Positions 11,607 through 23,845 of a stretch of 64,000 nt of DNA are shown one piece after another. This DNA is from Cladopsammia gracilis (lineage: Eukaryota; Cnidaria; Anthozoa; Scleractinia; Dendrophylliidae), in assembly GCA_022457155.1 (NCBI GenBank), contig JAJGOT010000034.1:1271501-1335500 (forward strand), given 5' to 3'. The notes under the pieces were generated by a model that was not told where the DNA came from, did not search any database, and saw only the letters and a program-made list of their open reading frames with translations. The stretch's first letter is position 1. The number at the start of each line of letters is the position of its first letter. The position numbers and the translations under genes are program-made.

Positions 11607-12363
11607 TCCAGCATTAGTCTATGTAAATAAATTACAAACCTATGGTGAGTAACAGGCTCCTGTTATTCCTTGGGAGTTCTGCTAGCTTAGCTATATACAT
11701 ATCAGTAGTTCATAGTTAGTGTGCATCCTTGGGAAATTTCATTTGATTTAGTATCTGTAATGTTCCTCCGCTGCCCGTCTCTCGAAAGTCCCGATAACTC
11801 TTCCGGCCCGGAAGCTATTACACATGCACAATAGTTTCATTTAAGGTTCAATTTTTGTTGGTTTTGAAAGCTAAATAATAAAATTCTAAGTTGATAAAAC
11901 AAGTCGGGCTGGTTTGAGGGCTCAAAACTACATTGCCATTCCATAGTTTTTTATTTTAAAATCTAGTTTCGGGGACTTTCGCGAAACAGGCCCCTGGTAT
12001 TTACTGATTAAAGTAGTGTTACTTTAATTATAAAGAACATTGCTGGTTAGTTATTGATCATGTTATTTAAGTTCATTTCTTTTTTGTTTTGTTTTGGACA
12101 ATAAGTTTTAAACTTGAAAGTCAGTAGTAAACTATTTGGGTAGAATGTCACACTCGTGGAAAATATTTAACCTTGTTTTTTTCAAACAAAAACTAAAAAC
12201 TAAAACATGATTTCGTTTGAGATGATTATAATCAGTTTACGCCACAGGGATCCAACGCTATCCGTGAGATGGTCTGCGCTTTTGATTGCTTGGTTATCAT
12301 ACTATATTCTAAAGGCGTCGTCTGGGGCTATTATGTTCAGTCTAAACATCACCTTTAGAAAGG

Positions 12364-12439
12364 TACAGTCAACTCTCTCTTAAGCGACCACTTTTTCCTG
12401 CACCAAGGGTGGTGGCTTAAGAGAGAGTTGAATGTAGTT
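12364..12439. mobile_element. Short pogo/Tigger-like MITE
   Basis: A 70-odd-bp hairpin that starts cagtcaactctctcttaagc and ends gcttaagagagagttgaatg, flanked by TA. It is duplicated with the segment at about 58278-58351. A longer element with similar ends stands at 26093-26403. Confidence 0.6.
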
Positions 12440-13009
12440 TCAAAGCCAATGAAACCATTTGAACGCACACACTCTTCAAACGGAGCGGGATGGGATGTCT
12501 GTGGTTATGTCAATGTCTGTCACATTATACTAGCTTGACCAGTTATTAATGCCTCTAAATGTGTAAACATTTGTTGCATGATTACAAGCCGAAGATAGTG
12601 TTACTAGGAGTAGCTAGTTTCACTCGCACAATTGAAGAAAACAACAACAAAATAAATGTAAATACAGAAAAAAATATAAAACTAAGTGCTATTCGGCTAG
12701 TCTCCATTTATCTACGCTATAGATTATTTTGCTTAGGTGCTTTAAGGTAAATTGCTGTATCTTTTAAAAATATAATTTCCAAAAATGGTAAAAACTAGGT
12801 CTGGTAGGATTTAATTAATTGTTTCATAGTATATTGTTAGATTGTAATTTTGTGTGACTGATTTCTCATGATTATGAACTTTTAACGGTCCCAATGATAA
12901 AGCAATCGTGTTATTCGGTCACTATGCTCTATTATTCTCCGGCAGATCGCACTTGTTTTCGCAAGTTATATTTGATTTCTCGAGTGAAACGATCAAACTT
13001 TTTCACAGG

Positions 13010-13096
13010 GAGAAGGGGGAGAGAGGATGAGAGGGGGAGAGGATGAGAGGGGGAGAGGGGCAGAGGGGCAGAGGGGAGAAGCGGGAGAGGGGACGA
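13010..13096 (+). repeat. Polypurine minisatellite (about 16-bp GA-rich units), short allele
   Basis: Almost pure purine on the plus strand, built from gaggatgagaggggga-like units. The segment B counterpart (58931-59090) is about twice as long. Reading frames through the pyrimidine strand (Pro/Ser/Leu) are repeat artefacts. Confidence 0.75.
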
Positions 13097-13324
13097 TCTG
13101 TCGGGGGTCGAAATGACTATGGAGCGAAGTGACCGCAATTGTGTCAGTATTATAAAATAATATTTTCAGACATAACCTGCCATGTAATTTAACTTTGCGT
13201 ATTTTGTAGTGTGCTATCAATAAACTTGCTGATGCTGTTAAATGAAAATTACTCTCGTTATAGATCTGATCACATTATTGAGAGACCTGTAATACAAAAG
13301 CCGTGTTCACAATATCATTCAATA

Positions 13325-13611
13325 GAGTGGTTTTCAATTGAGTGTAGTAAAACCAAAACCAAAGTAGTTACTCTGACCAATCATAGCAGTCGTAAACAAT
13401 CCAATGAACCAATCACAGCTCGAAGCAATTACATGTCGGCGGCGCCAAGCGCGGGAAAACGCGTACGTGCAAGTCACGATTGGTTTTGGTTTTACTTCTG
13501 ATTGGTCGAGAAAGTGGCGCGAGATTTTTTAGCCAATCACAAAGCGTAGCAATGCAGAACCAAAGCAATTGTGTAATTACTTTCGATACTCAATTGAAAT
13601 CTGCTCTAAGC
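13325..13611 (+). mobile_element. MITE of the gagtggttttcaattga family, copy 3, absent from segment B
   Basis: Starts gagtggttttcaattgagtg, ends ctcaattgaaatctgctc, flanked by TA on both sides. Segment B reads attcaaagagcgaaag at the matching point (about 59309), so it is an empty site. Inverted termini plus TA suggest the Tc1/mariner group. Confidence 0.7.
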
Positions 13612-14209
13612 GAAAGAATTAATTGGAAACGCCTTACTAGGCATTCGATTAGCAGGAAGTGAAGAAAAATATCTCAAGGGAATTCCTATAAAAATGTCTT
13701 GCATAATTGAACCCCACAAATTACCTGAATCTCGCATTATGCCGGGGTATACCCTATGTATCTATTTCCCGCACTTCTCCTCCGCAAAGGTTCTTTTCAG
13801 TTAAGCGAATACAACAAAAAATTAGAAATGAACGCGGAGGACGATGGACGAAAGAGAGAATAGGCCTCTCGATGACATACAGCACGAAAGCGGCGAGAGA
13901 TGTCCTTCGAAGGTATGAAAAAAGCACAGTAAAAAGCGTTTTCACGACTTTCATTGGCGAAAAACCTGGTTGCTTTAAGATTTTTGAAAGCAGCGATAGA
14001 CTTTTTTACCACAATTGCCGCTATACTCGCAATCTGACTGGTCGACGTGAGTGGTAAATGAGAGTCCAGACAACGGTGCTGACGCTAACATCACGCGCGC
14101 TTGAAAAAAACCAATCAGATAGCGAGAAAGTTATAGACAACGCTTGCTCTTTCTTTGCTGTCACGTTTTGATTTTTTCTTGTATTTTTTTTCTAAATATT
14201 GTTTTAGAA

Positions 14210-14373
14210 AACAAATTTACACCGGTTTTCCGTGGTGTGGACTCTTATTTACCACGATTGACGTCATCACATGGTCAAAATTTGTTGCTGACTCACTCGG
14301 CATTTTGACCATGTGACGACGTAAATCGTGGTAAATAAGAGTCCACATCACGGAAAACCGGTGTAAATTTGTT
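14210..14373. mobile_element. Near-perfect hairpin element of about 160 bp
   Basis: Arms of about 70 bp run from aacaaatttacaccggtttt to its inverse at 14373 around a loop of about 20 nt (ttgttgctgactcactcggc). There are only a few mismatches (cgtggtg versus catcacg, and gattgacgtc versus gacgtaaatc). It belongs to a block present in A but not B. Confidence 0.7.
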
Positions 14374-14600
14374 AACTATCTTATTTACCCAAGCATTTTG
14401 ATGCTGACCATCCTTAGAGGTACCATAACTCCTAAAAGGCACAACAAGCATCCCTGTAACTATTATACGGAAGTCTCCTTACTCAGAAAACAATATTGGT
14501 ATGCCTGTGCGCTCACCTTTCCATGCAATATCTGAACAATTGGATCAAACTATACTGCAATGCATTGAGTCTGCGTGCATTCGTATCCTATTTCCTTTGC

Positions 14601-15175
14601 TTCACGCTGAAAAAGGACGTCTGCAGTAACGCTGTTTCTAATCATGTTTACGTATCCAGCCTGCGCGTAGACAGGACGTCTCCCGTTTCCTTTGTTTCAC
14701 GCGGAAAAAGGACGTCTGCAGTAACGCTGTTTCTAATCATGTTTACGTATCCAGCCTGCGCGTAGACAGGACGTCTCCCGTTTCCTTTGTTTCACGCGGA
14801 AAAAGGACGTCTGCAGTAACGCTGTTTCTAATCGTGTTTACGTATCCAGCCTGCGCGTAGACTGGACGTCTCCCGTTCCCTTTGTTTCACGCGGAGAAAG
14901 GACGTCTGCAGTAACGCTGTTTCTAATCATGTTTACGTATCCAGCCTGCGCGTAGACAGGACGTCTCCCGTTTCCTTTGTTTCACGCGGAAAAAGGACGT
15001 CTGCAGTAACGCTGTTTCTAATCGTGTTTACGTTTCCAGCCTGCGTGTAGACAGGATGTCTCCTGTTTCCTTTGCTTCACGCGGAAAAAGGACGTCTGCA
15101 GTAACGCTGTTTCTAATCGTGTTTACGTATCCAGCCTGCGTGTAGACAGGTCGTCTCCTGTTTTCTTTGCTCTAC
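14601..15175 (+). repeat. Tandem repeat, about 95-bp unit, about 6 copies
   Basis: Units begin ttcacgcggaaaaaggacgt and contain gtttacgtatccagcctgcg. They start near 14601, 14696, 14791 and onward at 95-bp spacing, with few differences. Segment B has fewer units (60124-60467), where the array ends at a deletion breakpoint. Confidence 0.85.
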
Positions 15176-16449
15176 GCGGAAAATGACATCAATTTAAAAA
15201 GTTGCCCTTTGAGGTTTCACACTGGATTGAGAGGATTGTCGATATAAACACATGTCGTTATGTAAGCGTCACAATATAAACTGGTTTGCAATAGGAGACT
15301 GTCGCTTCTGTAGCTTTCCAACGCATTATTCACAGATACACAGCGATGTAGAGTGTACAGCAAACTGTAGTCAATTTTTTCTTTATATTTATAAACGTTA
15401 AATTCACCGCGACCTTGAACAAGATTTCTGTCGTAACTATGCTTCACGACATACCAAAAACCGTCACCACACAATGTTCAGTCGACATATTTCTGATATT
15501 TTGAGCTGTTAATGGAAAACATTGCATAAATTATTTCGGAATTTCAGGATGATAGCCAATCAGAGTTGTTACCAGTAATAATGCCTACTGTCAAGCGTTC
15601 AATCAGAGCGCGGTCCTCTGATCCTAGAAAAACAGCAGGATACGTGAACACAATTCGAAACGGCGTTGCGCGGACGTCCTTTTCCGCGTGAAGAAAAGAA
15701 AATATGAGAAGTCTGCGCGCAAGCTAAACTACATTCGGCATACATACATTTGACGATAAATACGCACAACATTGCTTTAAGATCACAATATAACAAATGT
15801 CTTTGATTCACGGTCTTAAGCTCAAATTTGAGCACTAGTAAGACAGCCAACGCCAGAGAAAAGTCCTTTTTAAGTTCCATGGAAACAGCGTCACGATATC
15901 AAATATCTAAAAAATATTGAATAAACTGAACTGTAGCACAGGACCATAAATGGATTCTCCATACTGAATTTAACAAAAACATGAAGTTTCGTGGAGATCT
16001 GATTCAAACTTGAGAAAATATATGAAGTAAAAAATTGCGATTTTTACAAAGAAGTGTATGGCACGCGGGCAGCGTGTGTTCTTCTCTCATAGATTTTGTG
16101 GTAAAAATCGTTAATTTAAAGTTTGTATATTTCTCATCAGTTTTCAGCAGTTCTCTTCGCTACTTCACATTTTTGCTTAAATTCAGTGTAGGAAATCTAT
16201 TCATTTGCCCAGTTTTTCATTAAATTTAATATTTAAAATGTCGGGCTGTTTCGAAAGGAGCTATTACGGGTGCATTATGATGTACAATTTGATAAGAAGT
16301 TCGGTGGCTGCGTGGCACTTGGATTCCATGTTAAAAGCGATTATACAAGAGAGAAAGGGACTGTAACTCGTTTACTGGATTCCTTAATCTGGTCTTCATT
16401 AGAAGCAAGACGTAAATGTCGGCATCTGGAGCTTATTTTGTCTATTTTA
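15176..16449. other. Region with no recognisable gene; missing from segment B
   Basis: AT-rich sequence with short scattered frames and no domain match. A single gcggacgtccttttccgcgtg block near 15670 resembles an inverted piece of the 95-bp repeat. The whole stretch falls inside the deletion that removed the 5' part of the BTB gene in segment B. Confidence 0.5.
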
Positions 16450-16785
16450 TGAGTCTGTGCAAGGCAGTACTGTATTACCTATCCCGTCACACTTAGATGT
16501 ACCAACCCATACTTATAACACTAGATCTCAAGCTTCCTTTATTAATCCAAGTCGCTAGGGCAACATCTATGCGAACAGTTTCTTTCCGAGGTCGATCAAA
16601 GATTGGAACGCTCTACGGTTCAATATTAGGACGATAGAGACTTTGGACATTTTTAAACCTACTGTTCGGGAACATATTTATTCTTTTTAATTATACGATT
16701 CTATTTACTTGATTATTATTTACCTTGGCGCGATGGGCAACCCTTGCGAAGTATAAACATAGATGTAGATGTAGATGTGAGGTCA
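16450..16785 (+). mobile_element. LINE 3' end (non-LTR retrotransposon fragment)
   Basis: The forward frame reads NIYANSFFPRSIKDWNALRF followed by a tail ending TVREHIYSF and a stop near 16690. This matches the usual C-terminal end of cnidarian LINE ORF2 proteins (SFFPR-x-I-x-D-W-N). An in-frame stop lies just before it. A short 3' UTR and a gatgta repeat tail (about 16762-16778) follow. It is a 5'-truncated dead copy. Confidence 0.65.
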
Positions 16786-17267
16786 AGTGAGAAGCAAAGG
16801 ATAAGCGGGCGAGAAGGATTTCGAGCGCAGACAGAGCAAATAGGGTCTGACCCTTTTTCCGCCTGCAACTTTTCGCTGGCGCCACTTCTCACTAACTTTC
16901 TTCACTTTCTAACATATTTTGACTGGGTGCGGTGATCCCCTAACCCTTTCACCCCCAGAGTCAATTATGGAAACATTGGTAGTGTAGTACTAACTTTTAA
17001 GTCTTTGGATTAAATCCTATGGTGTGACCATTCAGCAATACTTTTGCATGGTACCATTGGTTTTTCAATATTTCACAAAATTAAATTTGTGATTTTTCTT
17101 GACTTTCGAGCTGCTGTCCCATCCTGCCCATAACGCCTCGCGCTCCCAGTTATCCCGCGCTTTAGCGGTTACCTGGCTCTAAGGAGATTTTTCGTGTGGT
17201 TTATACAAAGATAATTCCCATTTCTCGAGGTGCAAGAAGTTTACGAGATCCTGTACGGATCGTAGCC

Positions 17268-18599
17268 ATGTCTCAGAAAAAGGAGAAGTTGCCCAAGGCT
17301 TTCAGAGAGAGAAGCAAGTTTTTGTTTAACAATGACATCTTGAGCGATGTAAAGTTCGTAGTTCAGTCATCCCAAGATGGCGACTGCAGTGACAGCAAGA
17401 GAAGCAAGATGGCGATTCCAGCTCACAAGTTCTTGTTGTCAACCAGGAGCCCTGTGTTTTTTGCTATGTTCTGTGGTAAAATGGCTGAAACTCAAGAATA
17501 CATCGATCTCCCTGACTGTGAATATGAAGGTATGTTTGAGCTTTTGCGTTTCTTGTACACGGATAAAGTTTGTTTGACCGAAAACAACGTGATGCAAGTT
17601 GGATATCTGGCTGCGAAATACATGATTCCTCGCCTCGCCAAAGAATGTGCAATCTTTTTAGGAAAGAATCTGGATTCATCAAATGTGCTTGGTGTCTTAA
17701 AACACGCTCAGAAGTTTTCAAACGAAGATTTGTTGTATTATTGCTGGGATTTAATTGACAAACTGACAAGGGACGTCTTGAAATCAAGTGAATTCCTGGC
17801 AATTGAGAAGCCTCTTTTGCAGGAGATAGTTGGCAGGGACACAATGAACATCAGAGAGGTGGAGTTATTCAGGGCTGTCGATCGCTGGGCAGAACAAGAA
17901 TGCAAGAGGCTAAAGCAGGATGCCAGTGGAGCTGTCAAAAGGCAAATACTTGGAGAACAGATTGTCAAAGAATTGCGTTTTTCAGTTATGAAGCAGAGTG
18001 AGTTCATAGATGTTGTCGTGGACACTGCAATATTAACACAAGAAGAAACAAATAATATCGTCATAAACTTTCTTGATCCCTCTGTGACACCACTGCATGG
18101 ATTTCTGGAGACTGAAAGAGAGGGCCCTCCCCTGCGATGTTGCAGATATAATGACTTTTTTCAAATTGTAACTTGCGATAATGATCCTGACACTTTTCAT
18201 CCAGTTGAAGTAACAGTTGACAAGGACATATTGTTGCATGGTATATCCATTTTTGCTGATGAGACTGAACTGTATGCTACCTTTTCAGTTACTGTCAATG
18301 TTCACCTTGGTAGTAATCCCAGTAATGATTCACTTATTTTATCTCAAACTGAGACTTTTAATGTTGAGATACAGAAGAATATTGATAGCACTTATCATGG
18401 CTTTGATGTTTTATTTGATGATCTTGTGGTCTTGCGGAGAAATGTCCAGTATTGTATTGCAGTTTCACTTCAACTGCCCTGGTGCTCTTTCTATTATGAT
18501 TATGACGATTGGTACGTTGTTCACTGTAATGGAGTAACATTTACCTTCGATAAAGCAGAGACTGTGGTTGCAGAGTTTTTGTATAAAGAAGATCTGTGA
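17268..18599 (+). CDS. BTB-BACK-PHR domain protein, BTBD6/BTBD3-like (443 aa, intronless)
   Basis: A single open frame. The BTB domain spans about residues 10-140 (NNDILSDVKFVV, PAHKFLLSTRSPVFFAMF, LRFLYTD). BACK spans about 145-260 (AAKYMIPRLAKECAIFL, REVELFRAVDRWAEQE). The C-terminal PHR domain spans about 285-443 (DILLHGISIFAD, then NGVTFTFDKAETVVAEFLY). Family members act in the cytosol as Cullin-3 substrate adaptors; BTBD6 is known for that in vertebrate neurogenesis, and the same role here is inference. The start is the ATG at 17268 in gccATGt context. The frame stays open upstream to about 17196 but has no ATG there. A candidate polyadenylation signal, aataaa, lies at 19137-19142. A truncated copy stands at 60468-60877. 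Confidence 0.85.
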   Translation: MSQKKEKLPKAFRERSKFLFNNDILSDVKFVVQSSQDGDCSDSKRSKMAIPAHKFLLSTRSPVFFAMFCGKMAETQEYIDLPDCEYEGMFELLRFLYTDKVCLTENNVMQVGYLAAKYMIPRLAKECAIFLGKNLDSSNVLGVLKHAQKFSNEDLLYYCWDLIDKLTRDVLKSSEFLAIEKPLLQEIVGRDTMNIREVELFRAVDRWAEQECKRLKQDASGAVKRQILGEQIVKELRFSVMKQSEFIDVVVDTAILTQEETNNIVINFLDPSVTPLHGFLETEREGPPLRCCRYNDFFQIVTCDNDPDTFHPVEVTVDKDILLHGISIFADETELYATFSVTVNVHLGSNPSNDSLILSQTETFNVEIQKNIDSTYHGFDVLFDDLVVLRRNVQYCIAVSLQLPWCSFYYDYDDWYVVHCNGVTFTFDKAETVVAEFLYKEDL

Positions 18600-19800
18600 T
18601 CTAGGAACTGAACAGAAAGTGTCTGCACTCTTGTCTGAACCTGAATAGCAGAGACATGCTAGTGCTCAGGAGGGGTACTGGGACATAGAGAAATGTAACA
18701 GTGGGTGAGAATTCAATCACACATGGTTAATGAGTTTATTCACAGTGCAAGTCATTTATCGGTCGGCTGCAACTGTGGAGATAATGGCTCACTCAATTCC
18801 AAGCCTCAGCATCCCCCCTCGCCAAGTATTTGTCATTTTCTTTTTGGACCAATTGCAAATGCCCCATGGTGGGGACAACCAATATATATAAGACCACAAT
18901 TTCATATTGTTGTAAACAAGTTAAATAGAATTCTCATTGCCATCGAATATTCTCACACAAATGATGTTTTTCTCATATGCAATCATATACGATATTTACA
19001 CACCAGTGGAAAAATATGATTGAATTTGTATATATTAAAACTTTGGGCATTGTCGGGTAGTTTGCATCCGACAACGCAACTGGTTGCAACTGTGGATATA
19101 AGTGTTACCAAACTGCATTTTACCCCCAAAAGGTGCAATAAACACCCCTACACTGTTTTACATTAATATGGGAGTCATTCTTGGCTCAATGTACATGTAC
19201 CAAGTATGACTGCTTGCAGTGAATATAACCAAATATTTTGAAAACATAATGGTCAATGGAAGATGACGTGTAGTAGAAAAACAGAAAATACTATCTTGGA
19301 ATGTGGACAACAGTGTGCCAGTAATTATAATAGAAATTTCTAACTTTTGAGTCTGTCAATGAAATCCTAGAGCGTGACCATTCATTTTAAAACTCCTCTT
19401 TGGCAGTACTTTTGCATGGTACCATTTGTACCATTTTCAATATTTTACAAAATTAAATTTGAGATTTTTCTCAAATTTTGAAGTTTGGCTCTCTTGGGAG
19501 TGAAAGGGTAAATGCACTGTCATAAAAATTAATGCTGCCCTGTTTATGGCTATAATTATAAAAACTAGGTATGAGTTTTCCCTTTTTTAAGAAATAATTG
19601 TCCAAAATGATTTTATAATTTTGCATGTTTATGGTAAATGGTTGAATCATGACATTTATTATTTGACTCTGATGTCATTTTACTTTATAAGGGAAAGAGA
19701 ACACTCAAAATATCCGAGCTTATTACACAGTAGATTGCCGTATTACACCTTAGTGTCCTGACTTAGAGACACAGAAACTATTATAAATAAATGAATTTGA
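18600..19800. other. 3' flank of the BTB gene, shared with 60878-62080
   Basis: Non-coding and almost identical in segment B. It holds the aataaa candidate at 19137-19142 and otherwise no recognised element. Confidence 0.5.
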
Positions 19801-19807
19801 GTCGAAT

Positions 19808-19965
19808 AATAAATCATTATTCGATAGTTTAAGAGATGATATGTGCGAACATTTTACTCATTGCTCGCATTTTTTCTCGCCCTTGCGGCGCTCGAAAAAA
19901 TCCTACGCAACTCATAAAATATCCACTTGTATTATCTCTTAAACCATCGAATAAGATGTACAAAT
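19808..19965. mobile_element. Small inverted-repeat element, single copy in segment A
   Basis: tcgatagtttaagagatgat at the left is inverted at the right as ttatctcttaaaccatcga. The loop holds cgcccttgcggcgctcg. In segment B the same element is present twice (62085-62225 and 62425-62566). Confidence 0.6.
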
Positions 19966-20564
19966 ACTAGATAAAATATGAACAACAGAAGTGTATGTAC
20001 AATGGCGAGCTGCAGGCGAGCCATTGTAAATATTCATACAAGTTTATATATTTTATATGACATAAAAGAACAATAGCGATTCAGCTTATCAGTATTCCTA
20101 TTAGTATTCTGTATCAGTGATACAGTCTGTATAGCTGTTCCGTATCAGGATTTACAAACCTTCATCAAATTTTCATTTCTTTTGTACTTTTTCTTACAGT
20201 GACGTTAACTGAGGTTATCATTCTTAAATTGCCCAGGTTGTGGTTCAGTTCTAGAAACATTTTATATTATTTTTCTATTTAACAGGTTGGTTGCTAAACC
20301 TTGGCTAACAGGCCTGATAAAGCAGGATATTTATAGCAACAAATACAAGTTTTAATTCGGCCAATATCTACAAAACTGTCTTCAGTAATGGGGTGTCTGT
20401 ATTAAGTAGGTGTCCATAAAGCTTGGTTTGACTGTTCAGTCATGTTACTTTAAACTTTGTAATAATTTTCAATATTTTTGTTGAACTTACGTAGATTTTG
20501 TATTTGCATTTTGTAAATTTACTTGATTCAGCCTTATGGCTGCGATGTACAGTAAAAAGCCATT

Positions 20565-20690
20565 CTTCTGATTGGTTGATTGGTTAAGAATAAAAAAAAC
20601 GGCGTGATTTTTTTTAGCCAATCACAAAGCGCTGCAATGGAAAACCAAAGCAATCGCGAAATTACTTTCGGTAGTCAATTGAAAGAGATA
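20565..20690 (+). mobile_element. Truncated MITE of the gagtggttttcaattga family
   Basis: The last 120 bp or so of the family (agccaatcacaaagcg, aaaccaaagcaatcgcga, gtcaattgaaa) without its left end. The same fragment is at 63298-63420 in segment B, so it predates the duplication. Confidence 0.6.
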
Positions 20691-21268
20691 TGCGTTTCAT
20701 TGCTAAGAGTCATTGGCAAGGGTCTTCTTTTATCGTGGCATAAACTCATTTTGTCGAGCCGGCGAACAACGGAGTGAAAATGTTAGAAGTCGTGAAAACA
20801 TGTTCGAACCTTCGAGTCTTATTTTTCTTATGCAAGGTAAAGGGAACACCCCTCCCCCCCCCCCCGGGGGTAGATACCATGCACCTCTTCAGAACCTCTT
20901 ATTTCATTGCATATAGGGTCCATTGTTCTGTTGTTTGTTCTATTGTTTACTCAGCCAATCCTGTGAGGCGTTCCGAGACGTACATGCCGCCCGCCTCCAG
21001 GCCCTAGACCCCTCTCCTGTGTTCCTTTGAGGCTGAATGCGCTGTTGGTCGAGGCAACTGTTTTCTGCAACTTGCAATGCACCGCTGGACCGAGTCGTCG
21101 CTAGACAAGTTGCGGATGAAATTGCGCGTGTAACACCCACTCTTTGTAACACCCACTCTTTGTAACTTGTCAAACAAAGAAGCGATCTTCTACTTCATCC
21201 CGTCTCACACCCTACAATTTTGTTCAAGTTGTCCTTGCCTTTACTTTTCTTTTCCATTTCAATTTCTT
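20691..21268. other. Right part of segment A, matching 63421-64000
   Basis: No convincing gene. The comparison with segment B ends only because the window ends. A C-run then G-run (about 20850-20868) is absent from B. Confidence 0.5.
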
Positions 21269-21949
21269 TCTCAGGCTCCTTCTCTAATTCGAACATCATT
21301 AAAAGCGCTATCGCTTTCTGTGCGAAAAGTGTTGCAAGCGTCCTGCAAGCCCGAACAACTTATCTCGGAATGCTCTCGTCAGCGTTGCGTTGCAAATAAA
21401 AGATTTTTCCTCAATGCATACAATGGCTATCTTTTTTTATAAAATCGTCTTCTTTGAGTTTAAAGAGTTAAAAATTATTTGTTCATGAGAAAAAAATATC
21501 TCCCATCACTCTTGCATGGGCATAACATTATGACCTCAAAAAATATTAGGGCCACCGTAAAGATATTGAAAAGCTGACGTTTGGGTCGCCAGCCGTTCGT
21601 CAGAGAGAATCAAAGGGACTAAGGCTAGCGCTCGAAAACATCAGCATTTGAATATTTTTAAGGTGCCAATTCACTTTATCAACTCAGATGATAAAACCAA
21701 ATGTTTTTCCTAAAGATAAATGCAAGGAATATGAACTAAAAAGACAAAAAAGGACTTTCATTTCTTGACACTTGTCAAGAAATCAAAATTGATGAATTGT
21801 AATCCACTTCTATACTTGTAATCCTGCACTTTATCTCCAAACTACTTCTTCTGCTTTGCTCTACTGAATCGAATTGTATTAGTTGTACATTTGGTGGCAG
21901 TTGGCGATATTACAAGGAAATTAAGTGAACACGATTTCTTTATTTCGGC

Positions 21950-23122
21950 AGGACAGTGTCCCTTTAAGGCAGGACAGTGTTCCTTTAAGGCGGGACAGTG
22001 TCCCTTTAAGGCAGGACAGTGTCCCTTTAAGGCAGGACAGTGTCCCTTTAGGGCAGGACAGTGTCTCTTTAAGGCAGGACAGTGTTCCTTTAAGGCAGGA
22101 CAGTGTCCCTTTAAGGCAGGACAGTGTCCCTTTAAGGCAGGACAGTGTCCCTTTAGGGCAGGACAGTGTTCCTTTAAGGCAGGACAGTGTCCCTTTAAAG
22201 TGGGACAGTGTTCCTTTAAGGCAGGACAGTGTTCCTTTAGGGCAGGACAGTGTTCCTTTAAGGCAGGACAGTGTTCCTTTAGGGCAGGACAGTGTCTCTT
22301 TAAGGCAGGACAGTGTTCCTTTAAAGTGGGACAGTGTTCCTTTAAGGTAAGACAGTGTTCCTTTAAGGCAGGACAGTGTCCCTTTAAGGCAGGACAGTGT
22401 TCCTTTAAGGCAGGACAGTGTTCCTTTAAAGTGGGACAGTGTTCCTTTAAGGCAGGACAGTGTCCCTTTAGGGCAGGACAGTGTCTCTTTAAAGCAGGAC
22501 AGTGTTTCTTTAAGGCAGGACAGTGTTCCTTTAAGGCGGGACAGTGTTCCTTTAAGGCAGGACAGTGTTCCTTTAAAGTGGGACAGTGTTCCTTTAAGGC
22601 AGGACAGTGTTTCTTTAAGGCAGGACAGTGTTCCTTTAAGGCGGGACAGTGTTCCTTTAAGGCAGGACAGTGTTCCTTTAAGGCGGGACAGTGTCCCTTT
22701 AAGGCAGGACAGTGTTTCTTTAAGGCAGGACAGTGTTCCTTTAGAGCGGGACAGTGTTCCTTTAAGGCAGGACAGTGTTCCTTTAAGGCAGGACAGTGTT
22801 CCTTTAAGGCAGGACAGTGTCCCTTTAAGGCAGGACAGTGTCCCTTTAAGGCAGGACAGTGTCCCTTTAAGGCAGGACAGTGTCCCTTTAGGGCAGGACA
22901 GTGTCTCTTTAAGGCAGGACAGTGTTCCTTTAAGGCAGGACAGTGTTCCTTTAAGGCAGGACAGTGTTCCTTTAAGGCAGGACAGTGTTCCTTTAGGGCA
23001 GGACAGTGTCTCTTTAAGGCAGGACAGTGTTCCTTTAAAGTGGGACAGTGTTCCTTTAAGGTAAGACAGTGTTCCTTTAAGGCAGGACAGTGTCCCTTTA
23101 AGGCAGGACAGTGTTCCTTTAA
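21950..23122 (+). repeat. Minisatellite, 21-bp unit, about 56 copies (left part)
   Basis: Unit ggacagtgtccctttaaggca with a small set of variants (c/t at one site, aagg/aggg/aagt). Because 21 is divisible by 3, frames stay open across it on both strands (GQCPFKA on plus, HCPALKE on minus). These frames look like artefacts: no start context, no domain and no splice-linked exon. The array continues after the insertion at 23123-23841. Confidence 0.9.
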
Positions 23123-23841
23123 GGTTACAGTGTACCTTCGGGGGTGTCTCCAGTATAACAGCTCTAGCGTCTTAAGATTACACTTAATATACCTAAACCC
23201 AGATATCAAATTAAAGCTTATAGAGCTGGCTATCTAAATATGGAAACCATTTGGTAATAAAATGAATTGTCGAATTTTTTACGACATCTAAATTCGAACG
23301 TCCGAATCAGCTTTAAAACGCTATAACTCAAAGCGATTATTATATTTTGCTAATTTGATTTATTCTCGGGTTTCTGGACACGAAGCGCTAAAAAAACGTG
23401 TCGGCGATTTTCCATATTCAATTGCAGTGAAAAGTTACAGAATATTTTCGAAAAGGGGACAAAAAAAATTGGAATGATCGCACGGAAATGCCTCTTGACG
23501 AAAAAGTTTTCGGAATTAAGAAATTCGCCGAAACGTTTTTGTTGATTATATGTTAGCCAAGCTTCTGTCCAAATTTGAGGAAAATCGAACAAATTTCCTT
23601 TGAGTTGTAGCTCTTTAAAGTGTCCCCAACAAGCGAAAAATTAACTTTGAGAAAACGGCGCTTAAAAACACATATCGCTTAATAAACAAACTCCGCCCAC
23701 AAAAGTTATATCGTCATTACTCCGTCAGTTTTCACTATTTTTCGATACTTTTTTTTTGGATGAAAGTTCATTCTGTAAACTTTATTTTAACGCCAAAAAA
23801 GAAATTTCAATAAATTTTCGATCTGAAGGTACACTGTAACC
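23123..23841. mobile_element. 719-bp TIR element with TTAA duplication, splitting the minisatellite
   Basis: The ends are exact 17-bp inverted repeats (ggttacagtgtaccttc). TTAA stands directly outside both ends (23119-23122 and 23842-23845). Repeat units read straight into the left TTAA and on from the right one, so the pre-insertion sequence was an ordinary unit. TTAA targets are typical of piggyBac, but termini starting GG are unusual for that group, so the superfamily is open. No coding frame of note. Confidence 0.75.
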
Positions 23842-23845
23842 TTAA

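Noticed and set aside
14496..14765. Protein frame through the 95-bp repeats
   Set aside because: A 95-bp unit changes frame in each copy, so no repeat protein can be encoded; the frame is chance.
17196..17267. A longer N-terminus for the BTB protein
   Set aside because: The frame is open upstream, but only a GTG stands at 17196. The first ATG in frame is 17268, in good context and right before the conserved region.
21842..23237. Long open frames of about 450 codons on both strands through the 21-bp repeats
   Set aside because: The repeat unit is a multiple of three with no stop in these frames, so openness is automatic. There are no domains, no start context and no splice links.
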